This document shows positions 1 through 6,257 of a stretch of 64,000 nt of DNA, in pieces; positions within the stretch are counted from its first letter, which is position 1, and every line of letters starts with the position of its first letter. This DNA comes from Marinoscillum pacificum (GTDB lineage Bacteria > Bacteroidota > Bacteroidia > Cytophagales > Cyclobacteriaceae). The notes under the pieces are model-generated. The model was not told the DNA's origin, ran no database searches, and saw only the letters and a program-made list of their open reading frames with translations. The translations under genes were made by a program, and so were the position numbers. Location: positions 1 through 64,000 of the forward strand of contig NZ_JAMZMJ010000007.1 in NCBI RefSeq assembly GCF_024714495.1, given 5' to 3'.

Positions 1-84
1 GAGATATTCTTGAATCATTTGGTGACGTTCTGCCACCGAAATCTCATTTCCATGCCGAATTGGTGCATTCTTCTTTTTATCCAT
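1..84 (-). CDS. 5' end of an unidentified protein, cut by the window edge
   Basis: An ATG at 84 opens a minus-strand frame that runs without a stop to base 1, giving 28 residues. They begin MDKKKNAPIRHGNEIS and continue with VAERHQMIQEYL. The short basic start followed by an EYL helix resembles the N-terminus of IS3-type OrfA/HTH transposase subunits of Bacteroidota. That is an inference from very few residues. The repeat-rich stretch beside it would suit a mobile element edge. The rest of the gene lies outside the window, so no function is assigned. Confidence 0.4.
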   Translation of the reverse strand, partial: MDKKKNAPIRHGNEISVAERHQMIQEYL

Positions 85-156
85 TTTGATTTACATCGAT
101 TGTGTAAACCTATTTCAGGACAAGACAGGGGTTATTAAGTGCTGTATGACAATAAA

Positions 157-225
157 CTCCCCTCTATTTTGAGAGGTGCACGGTCAGTGGAGGTTAGGAG
201 GGGGTTCTTTTTAATAAGATTCGTG
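157..225. repeat. CTCCCC/GGGGG-type intergenic repeat, copy 1
   Basis: It begins CTCCCCTC, contains GCACGGTCAGTGGAGG, and ends AGGGGGTTCTTTTTAATAAG. A copy at 4825-4893 shares the same order (CTCCCC, GCACGGCCAGTGGGAG, GAGGGGGTTCTTTTTAAT). The C-rich start can pair with the G-rich end. The function is not known. Such GC-rich elements are common between genes in Cytophagales. Confidence 0.65.
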
Positions 226-241
226 CACACTACAGCATATA

Positions 242-311
242 GACTCCCCTAGAATCAATTGCAAGTGCTTTTTAATTAGGTAGAGCAGTCATTGATTCGG
301 GGAGTGACGGT
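242..311. repeat. 70-bp hairpin repeat, copy 1
   Basis: The left arm CTCCCCTAGAATCAAT pairs with the right arm ATTGATTCGGGGAG, a 14-bp stem with a 2-nt TA bulge. The second copy at 4619-4688 has exactly the same length (70 bp). The first 26 and last 21 bases are identical between copies, while the 23-bp loop differs. Preserved stems with a free loop suggest selection on structure or recent copying. Confidence 0.8.
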
Positions 312-396
312 ACGTTTTGTGATGACGACCCTAGTTCCTGCCATCAGGCGGTTTCAGGATAACAATTGTTCCAATAAGCAAGAATTGCATGATGCG

Positions 397-416
397 ATTC
401 CTGCCTGCGCAGGAAT
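397..416. repeat. Short hairpin ATTCCTGC/GCAGGAAT
   Basis: This is a perfect 8-bp inverted repeat with a CTGC loop, preceded by GCG and followed by GACG. Related GCGATTCCTGCC sequences occur near 4591 and 4890, so this is a dispersed hairpin family rather than a unique site. Confidence 0.55.
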
Positions 417-529
417 GACGATGGTTAGTAAATATTCAAATCCCTAGGGGCGCCCGGCTAGGGTGGGGCAAATCGATTTGAATTGGAATTGTTAATGAGT
501 AACTCATATTACAATTAGCAGGAAAAGCC

Positions 530-566
530 ACTCTCCCCTTTGACAAGGGGGGGTGGAGGGGGTTCC
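530..566. repeat. CTCCCC/GGGGG-type repeat next to the caspase stop codon
   Basis: The sequence reads ACTCTCCCCTTTGACAAGGG and then runs of G. The CCCCTT and AAGGGG arms form a hairpin. It lies directly 3' of the caspase gene on the minus strand and may end its transcript. A relative is at 4486-4522. Confidence 0.6.
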
Positions 567-3500
567 TCACCTCTTCCTCAACACAATCGGAAAATCATGA
601 CCTATGGAGAAGGTATTAGGATACTGAGGCATGTTTTTGTATTTCAGTGAGTATGCTGGTACCTGATCATCCAGGAAGGATTTGAGCTCATACACGGTGA
701 CTTTTTCATCTTCAGGAGCTCCATCTGCTTTGCCTTTAAGTGCTTCTAATACGGTGTAGGTAAACAGTCCATGGCCTAACTCTTGAAATTCGGTAGCTGT
801 TTGGTCTGACCCTGCGGCTGCCAAAATATGAACGCCTGCACTTCTGGATAGTTGGGCAAGCGCTTTTTCTTCTCCAGCACCGCGAGAAGCGAGTAACTGT
901 GTGGACCCTCCAGAATGACATGCATCGATAAATAGCACCTGCTTCAAAGCTTTGATGGATTTGAGTTTGTCTACTACCTCGGGAACAGGCAACGCTTCCA
1001 ACATCAATGCCTCTTCTTCATAAAGCCGGGTACAGTTGGTCGGAATGAAGAAGAATTTTTCGTTCATCATAGAGCCATGCCCAGCATAGAAGAAATAGAA
1101 CACATCCGTTGGTTTAATGACTGCAGATAGTTCTTCCAGTTTTTTCAGAATGTTTTCGCGAGTAGCCTCTTCATTGGTGATGAGTGTCGTTTCGATTTTC
1201 GTGAACAGGTTTTTACCTTGTTCTTCAACCAGTGAAGCAACACTTTTTGCATCGTCTACAGCATAATTGAGGTTGAGACGAGGGTTGGTGTATTCGTTTA
1301 TGCCTATTGAAAGCACATAACAAGCTGCTGTCGGTTCGTCTGCTGGTCTGTTGATTCGGAGTTCATCAGCTTTGGATTCTATCCGGCTGGAGCCAAAAGC
1401 AGATGCCTGAATGACATTTAGGCCAGGAACCAGATCCAGATGATACGATTTGGCGATGGAGTTTCCTTCTTTGGTGGATTTGAACTCGCTATCGGCAACT
1501 ACACGTTTACCATTTTGCAACACTTTGATTTCCTCAATACCACCACCCTGATCAGTTACTTTGACGATTAACTCAGTTTGCGAATCTGTGATTTCCTTGG
1601 TTTTTGGATAGACAATTTCCACTTTAGGAGGAGGCCGGTTGGCAATCTGATTGCTCAAACTACCTGTTTCCCGCTGTACGTTACTGCCCAGTAGGTTAAC
1701 AGTCAATTTTGGCTGGTAATACTCCTCGAAAAATTGATCCAGCGAATACAACTCATTCCCCTGGACGAAGTACATGGATTGCATGCCTTGCTGTGTGGAA
1801 TAGAAATGGCCAGAAGGGAGCATAGTGGTCCATCGGTTCTCATCCAGTAAAATGTGGGTGTAGAGCTCTTTTTGATTTTTTAGGTCCCAGACTTTTACCG
1901 TACCGTCCTGGCTGCCGGAGATCAACTGCTGACCATCTTCACTAAAAGTCAGCGATACCACACCAGATCGATGCCCCGTTAGTTCAAACTGTAATTCTCC
2001 TGTCTGGTTGTAGAGTCTGATGATATTATCCGCAGCTCCTGTAGCGATGAGTTTTTCATCTGGACTAAACACGGCACAATACACCTTGTCTTCCAACTTT
2101 TCACCAATTGATGTGACTTTACCACCATAATACAAGTCACGTAGAAATACCTGACCATCCCATCCGGTGGTTAGGAGCTGCTTGCCATCTGCACTTGTGA
2201 GAATATCATGAAGTCGGTCCTCGTGCATATCAAATTGGACAATTTCCTGACCTTTTTCCGGTTCACGAAGAGCATTATCCCAGGTGACCAATCCAGTTGA
2301 GGTGAAGGCTACCGTCATCGGTGTTTGGTACCAATCTCTGGCTGTTCTTGGCAGATCTTGAATGTATTCTCCAGTTTTAGCTTTCCAGGCGACCACTCGT
2401 CCACTCATGTCAATGCTAATTAATTGATCGCTATCCTGACTGAATCCGACAGTCATCACTGACTGGAATAGTGTTCTTGTCCAAATGGTATCTCCAGATT
2501 GGATATCCGAGACATAAACAGAGCCATCGGCAGCACTGCTAGCGAACAATTTTTGATCTTTACTCACTGCCAACCCAAGTACAATATCTTCATGAGCTGG
2601 ATAGGTTGTTTTGATCTTACCCGTCGTGTAATCCCATGCAAATACCTGTCTACCCACACGTTCGATGACCGTATTTGGAGGTAAGAATACATGCTTTTTG
2701 GTCGCTTTCATGATCCAGTAATCCACCAAATTATCCGTTAAGTGGCCTTTGAAAAGTCGGATAGGTGAAAGGTCTTTGGAGTTCACAATCTGAGGGATGG
2801 CTCCTCGATTGATCACCATCGTATCAGAAATGGGATGATAAAGCATATTGGAAATGTCATTAGCATCTCCCACATCTATTGACTCGATCAGTACACCAGT
2901 TTGAAGATTAAATCGATGGTATCCCAGGTTATTGTCTCGCTCAAATTTATCCTGTACTCCTTCCAGGTAGATGGCAGATAAAATAGTTCCTTCATTGTTG
3001 ATCGCCAGGTCATTAAATTTGAAAGAAATCCCAGTGGTGATCTGTTGCGGAGCTAGCAGGACTCTTGGTTCTTGTGCCGGATCAATAGACCACTGAATAA
3101 TGCCTTGAATTTCTGACCCGATGATGAAGGATTTGCTATCTGGTGTGAAAGCAATGGAAGTGATTCCCGAATGACTGAATTTGGAAACATCATAGTATTG
3201 ACACTGATTGATCAATTTACGTTTTGGTATGTTCCAAAGACTAACCTGTCCATTTCGGTCCACAACAGCCATCCATTTGCCATCAGGACTTACACCCATC
3301 GAGTGCTGACAGTTGTAATTGCAATAAGTGCGCTCCCCGTCTAAAAAAGCAATTGGATCATCCTTTTCCAGTGACCAGATGGTAGCCACTTTTGGTCCGG
3401 CAATGATCATTTCTTTGCCATTTGGAAGGAATTGACCAGTTTGTAAATAGCCATCTTCAGGAGTCAGAGTCTTGATAAGTTTACCAGTGGTTACCTCATG

Positions 3501-3800
3501 GATCAACCCGGTCCCATTTTGAATGATCGAAAGGATCAACTGACCATCCGGACTGAAATCTAGTGATTCCACATTGTCTTCACAATCTATTCTTCTAAGT
3601 TCTCTTCCTGTTTCCCAATCCCAGAGTACGATGCTGCGATCATATGCGCCAGAAGCTAAAATTTTTCCGTCATCAGAAAAGGTCATGGCCGTTACACTGC
3701 TGTAGTGCCCCGCCTCAATTCTTAATTCGACAGGTAAATCCTGTGCAATGAGGGTATGGGCGAATAGAAATGTTATGGCAAAGGCGATATTGAATCTCAT
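567..3800 (-). CDS. Secreted WD40-repeat caspase-family (C14) protein
   Basis: The product is 1077 aa. I chose the ATG at 3800 over one at 3818 because it starts directly with a signal peptide (MRFNIAFAITFLFAHTLIAQ). About residues 30-660 carry many WD40 repeats, seen as DG..LASG...IVLWD patterns, ending with one reading SQDGTVKVWDLK. An Ig-like domain lies near 730-810. A caspase/metacaspase domain fills about 830-1070, with the catalytic His in YAGHG (about 908) and the Cys in DACHSGG (about 961), so the dyad is intact. Peptidases of this family cleave after Arg/Lys or Asp; the target here is unknown. The signal peptide places it outside the cytoplasm. It is divergent from an ECF sigma gene with a 124-bp gap. 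Related WD40-caspase fusions occur in Cytophagales, but a role is not established. Confidence 0.9.
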   Translation of the reverse strand: MRFNIAFAITFLFAHTLIAQDLPVELRIEAGHYSSVTAMTFSDDGKILASGAYDRSIVLWDWETGRELRRIDCEDNVESLDFSPDGQLILSIIQNGTGLIHEVTTGKLIKTLTPEDGYLQTGQFLPNGKEMIIAGPKVATIWSLEKDDPIAFLDGERTYCNYNCQHSMGVSPDGKWMAVVDRNGQVSLWNIPKRKLINQCQYYDVSKFSHSGITSIAFTPDSKSFIIGSEIQGIIQWSIDPAQEPRVLLAPQQITTGISFKFNDLAINNEGTILSAIYLEGVQDKFERDNNLGYHRFNLQTGVLIESIDVGDANDISNMLYHPISDTMVINRGAIPQIVNSKDLSPIRLFKGHLTDNLVDYWIMKATKKHVFLPPNTVIERVGRQVFAWDYTTGKIKTTYPAHEDIVLGLAVSKDQKLFASSAADGSVYVSDIQSGDTIWTRTLFQSVMTVGFSQDSDQLISIDMSGRVVAWKAKTGEYIQDLPRTARDWYQTPMTVAFTSTGLVTWDNALREPEKGQEIVQFDMHEDRLHDILTSADGKQLLTTGWDGQVFLRDLYYGGKVTSIGEKLEDKVYCAVFSPDEKLIATGAADNIIRLYNQTGELQFELTGHRSGVVSLTFSEDGQQLISGSQDGTVKVWDLKNQKELYTHILLDENRWTTMLPSGHFYSTQQGMQSMYFVQGNELYSLDQFFEEYYQPKLTVNLLGSNVQRETGSLSNQIANRPPPKVEIVYPKTKEITDSQTELIVKVTDQGGGIEEIKVLQNGKRVVADSEFKSTKEGNSIAKSYHLDLVPGLNVIQASAFGSSRIESKADELRINRPADEPTAACYVLSIGINEYTNPRLNLNYAVDDAKSVASLVEEQGKNLFTKIETTLITNEEATRENILKKLEELSAVIKPTDVFYFFYAGHGSMMNEKFFFIPTNCTRLYEEEALMLEALPVPEVVDKLKSIKALKQVLFIDACHSGGSTQLLASRGAGEEKALAQLSRSAGVHILAAAGSDQTATEFQELGHGLFTYTVLEALKGKADGAPEDEKVTVYELKSFLDDQVPAYSLKYKNMPQYPNTFSIGHDFPIVLRKR

Positions 3801-3902
3801 GAAGCAATAATTGGTCAATAAGTCAAAACTAATTCAATTGTATTTCGCAGATTCATTTTAACCATGGTTTTGTGAAACGTCTAATTAGAATAAACCGTAT
3901 TT

Positions 3903-3910
3903 TAGCTTTG
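3903..3910 (+). promoter_or_regulatory. Putative -7 element for the ECF sigma gene
   Basis: TAGCTTTG fits the Bacteroidota -7 consensus TAnnTTTG. It lies 14 bp before the ATG at 3925. No TTTG is found at the usual distance upstream, so the -33 element is weak or the promoter needs an activator. Confidence 0.5.
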
Positions 3911-3924
3911 CCTAATCACTTGTC

Positions 3925-4464
3925 ATGCACCTAATCGAGACCTTTAAAAAAGGAGACAAACGTAGTTTTCAGCTCATTTTCGATGAGATGTATCTGCGTC
4001 TGTGTGCCTACAGTTCTCACTATTTGTACGATGATCAGGAAGTCGAAGACCTGGTGCAAGATAGTTTTGTAACCCTCTGGGATAAGCGACAGGATTTCGA
4101 TCACATCAATGCCGTTAAATCGTTCCTTTACACCTCCGTTCGCAACAAATGCTTGAATGTATTGAAGCATCAATCAGTGATTAAAGAGCATGAAAATCGA
4201 GTGATCTACGAGTTGGAGCATTCGGATTCAGAACAAGCAATCGTAGCAGAGGAATATTACGGCCAACTATATCAGGAGATCAAATTATTGCCGGAGGGCA
4301 GTCAGAAAATTATGATCCTGGCCTTGAGAGGCTTGAAGAATCACGAGATCGCTGAGGAGCTTGGGATAAGTGAAAATACCGTAAAAACTCAGAAGAAGAT
4401 TGCCTACGCCAAGCTGAAGGAAAAGCTCAGTCCAGCGATGTTTAGTTGGGTGTTGAGTTTGTAG
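3925..4464 (+). CDS. RNA polymerase ECF sigma factor (FecI-like, Bacteroidetes family 1)
   Basis: The product is 179 aa, the usual ECF length. Region 2 (about 10-75) holds the FDEMYLRLCAYSSHY and DLVQDSFVTLWDKR segments that bind core polymerase and the -10 element. Region 4 (about 120-170) holds a helix-turn-helix, ALRGLKNHEIAEELGISENT, for the -35. It starts a set with FecR (5025) and an STN-type TonB receptor (6258), the layout of FecI-FecR-FecA systems in which ligand binding at the outer membrane releases the sigma factor. The FecR gene is 560 bp downstream, behind a repeat cluster. A divergent caspase gene shares the upstream region, so joint control is possible but unproven. Confidence 0.92.
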   Translation: MHLIETFKKGDKRSFQLIFDEMYLRLCAYSSHYLYDDQEVEDLVQDSFVTLWDKRQDFDHINAVKSFLYTSVRNKCLNVLKHQSVIKEHENRVIYELEHSDSEQAIVAEEYYGQLYQEIKLLPEGSQKIMILALRGLKNHEIAEELGISENTVKTQKKIAYAKLKEKLSPAMFSWVLSL

Positions 4465-4485
4465 TGTTATTTTATTAATAGTCTA

Positions 4486-4522
4486 CTTCTCCCTCTTGAC
4501 AAGGGGGAGATCGAGAGGGGGT
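4486..4522. repeat. CTCCC/GGGGG-type repeat
   Basis: The segment starts TCTCCCTCTTGACAAGGG, a CCCTCTTGACAAGGGG hairpin, then AGATCGAGAGGGGGTT. It resembles 530-566 and 4825-4893 and lies just past the sigma gene, where it may act as a terminator. Confidence 0.55.
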
Positions 4523-4618
4523 TGTTGGATACACGCTTTCCTGCCACGGAAGGCAGGCTTCGTCAGCATGTTGTATTAGACTATGGTTCATGCGATTCCT
4601 GCCCGACCACCTTATGAA

Positions 4619-4688
4619 GACTCCCCTAGAATCAATTGCAAGTGTCATTTGAAGAGGTGAATCATTCATTGATTCGGGGAGTGACGGT
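4619..4688. repeat. 70-bp hairpin repeat, copy 2
   Basis: Same element as 242-311: a 26-bp left end and a 21-bp right end are identical, and the intervening 23 bp differ. The arms CTCCCCTAGAATCAAT and ATTGATTCGGGGAG can form a long stem. Confidence 0.8.
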
Positions 4689-4824
4689 TTTAGTGTGAGA
4701 CTGCTTCATTTCATCCGCAGTGACGTGCAGGGTTTATTTTGTTGTTGAGATTTATTAGTGACTATCCAGATGGGAATACAACTTGTCAATGAGTAACTCA
4801 AATTACTGTCACGTTGATCATCTA

Positions 4825-4893
4825 CTCTCCCCATTTTGAAGGGGCGCACGGCCAGTGGGAGATCGAGAGGGGGTTCTTTTTAATGCGATTCCT
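4825..4893. repeat. CTCCCC/GGGGG-type intergenic repeat, copy 2
   Basis: Partner of the copy at 157-225, sharing CTCCCC, the GCACGGCCAGTGGGAG segment and GAGGGGGTTCTTTTTAAT. It is followed by GCGATTCCTGCC, a motif of the hairpin family at 397-416. Confidence 0.6.
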
Positions 4894-5024
4894 GCCCTAC
4901 CACGGTAGGCATGCTACGCAGGAAAGACGCTTCTATGGTAATTGAAAAAAAATTTCAATTTTTTTAACCCACTCTTCACCCTGTTTTATAACTCGGTTGT
5001 TACTGCTTATGAAAATACGAAAAA

Positions 5025-6179
5025 ATGGAAAAATCGTTTGACATAGCAGCCCTTATTCACAGGTCTTTTCGGGAGGAGTTGACTGCAGGTGAAGTTCAGC
5101 AGCTCCAGGAATGGAGAAAAGAAAGTGTTGCGAATGAGGAGTTGTATCAAGAGCTTTTGGATCACTCCAGGGCTTTGAGCAAAATGGAAGTCTATCAACG
5201 ATTTGATTCTGTAAAGGCATGGTCATCCATTCAGGGGAAGCTTGAAGAACCGAAAGTTGTTCCACTTTATTCGAAAGTGTGGCGATATGCTGCTGCGGTT
5301 TTATTTCCGGTTTTGATGGCCGGAGCTATTTTCTACTACTTCCAAGGCAACCAGGATCCATTGGCAGGTATTGATGAGGCTATAGTTCCTGGTATGGAAC
5401 AAGCAGTTTTGATTTTGTCTGATGGAAGTCAAGTTGACTTGACAAGTGAGGAAGCATCTCAACCTATTAAACAAGGAGCGGTGAATATTTCCAATCATCA
5501 AAGCAAACTTCAGTACGAAGAGGAGATTACAGATATTCCAGAACCAGTTGCTGCTTACAATGAACTACAAACCCCGAAAGGTGGTATTTATCAACTGCAG
5601 CTGGCTGATGGGACAAAAATCACTCTAAATGCTGCGTCTTCTATTCGATTCCCGGTGTCCTTTACGGATAGTACTAGAACAGTTTACCTGGCAGGAGAAG
5701 CATTTTTTGATGTTACTCACACGGGAAAACCCTTCATCGTGCATAGTGAAATGCAAGCGGTACGAGTGTTAGGAACACAGTTCAATGTGATGGCTTATGC
5801 GGATGAGTTAATTGTGGAAACTACGCTGGTAGAAGGAAAAGTACAAGTGGAAACTGCTGACAATAAGCAGCTATTAAAACCTGGTGAACAGGCAGTATTG
5901 GACCAAAATACTTTAACTGTTCAGGCGGTGAACACCGACAATTACACCTCCTGGATGGATGGAAAGTTCCAGTTTAAGAATAGCTCGATGGAAGAAGTGA
6001 TGAGGCATTTGGCTCGCTGGTATGACTTCTCGTATGAGTTTGAAAATGAGAAGGTCAAGAGCCTTCACTTTACGGGTCGTATTGACAATCAACAGCAGAT
6101 CTCGGCGATTCTGAAAATGCTGGAAGTAACGACCGCAGTGACTTTTGAATTTAACGATGAACAAATCATCATTCAATAA
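5025..6179 (+). CDS. FecR-family anti-sigma factor
   Basis: The product is 384 aa. Residues 1-85 are cytoplasmic and should hold the sigma factor. A transmembrane helix spans about 86-106 (YAAAVLFPVLMAGAIFYYF). The periplasmic part has the FecR domain at about 175-280 (LQTPKGGIYQLQLADGTKITL; AFFDVTHTGKPFIV) and a C-terminal DUF4974 secretin/TonB short-N-like domain at about 315-384. It should relay contact with the N-terminal STN domain of the receptor at 6258 to the sigma factor at 3925. It is 78 bp before the receptor gene and probably co-transcribed with it. Length and domain order are normal for Bacteroidota. Confidence 0.93.
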   Translation: MEKSFDIAALIHRSFREELTAGEVQQLQEWRKESVANEELYQELLDHSRALSKMEVYQRFDSVKAWSSIQGKLEEPKVVPLYSKVWRYAAAVLFPVLMAGAIFYYFQGNQDPLAGIDEAIVPGMEQAVLILSDGSQVDLTSEEASQPIKQGAVNISNHQSKLQYEEEITDIPEPVAAYNELQTPKGGIYQLQLADGTKITLNAASSIRFPVSFTDSTRTVYLAGEAFFDVTHTGKPFIVHSEMQAVRVLGTQFNVMAYADELIVETTLVEGKVQVETADNKQLLKPGEQAVLDQNTLTVQAVNTDNYTSWMDGKFQFKNSSMEEVMRHLARWYDFSYEFENEKVKSLHFTGRIDNQQQISAILKMLEVTTAVTFEFNDEQIIIQ

Positions 6180-6257
6180 AAATGGGAAATGCGGCAACAT
6201 CTCCCATTCTAATTTTTCCAATTAAAAGACGTGTAAATCTTTCAATCATTTAAAGGT

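Larger units (their letters stand above)
85..566. other. Intergenic stretch made of short dispersed repeats
   Basis: No convincing gene is seen. The stretch is a mosaic of hairpins: a CTCCCC/GGGGG element at 157-225, a 70-bp hairpin at 242-311, an 8-bp-stem hairpin at 397-416, a CCCTAG/CTAGGG pair near 442-464, and a CTCCCC/GGGGG element at 530-566 that abuts the stop codon of the caspase gene. Several of these recur at 4465-4900. Confidence 0.7.
4465..5024. other. 560-bp gap between sigma and anti-sigma genes, filled with repeats
   Basis: No gene is seen. Repeats lie at 4486-4522, 4619-4688 and 4825-4900, and the block near 4787-4832 (AATGAGTAACTCA then CTCTCCCC) also occurs at 492-537. The last 80 bases are AT-rich (AACCCACTCTTCACCCTG, TATAACTCGG) and probably contain the FecR promoter, possibly one read by the ECF factor itself. 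Confidence 0.65.

Noticed and set aside
567-3800. Caspase effector of a CBASS or gasdermin-type abortive infection system
   Set aside because: There is no gasdermin, nucleotide cyclase or sensor ATPase nearby, and the signal peptide places the protease outside the cytoplasm.
157-4900. CRISPR array
   Set aside because: Repeats are few, unevenly spaced, of several types and without cas genes.
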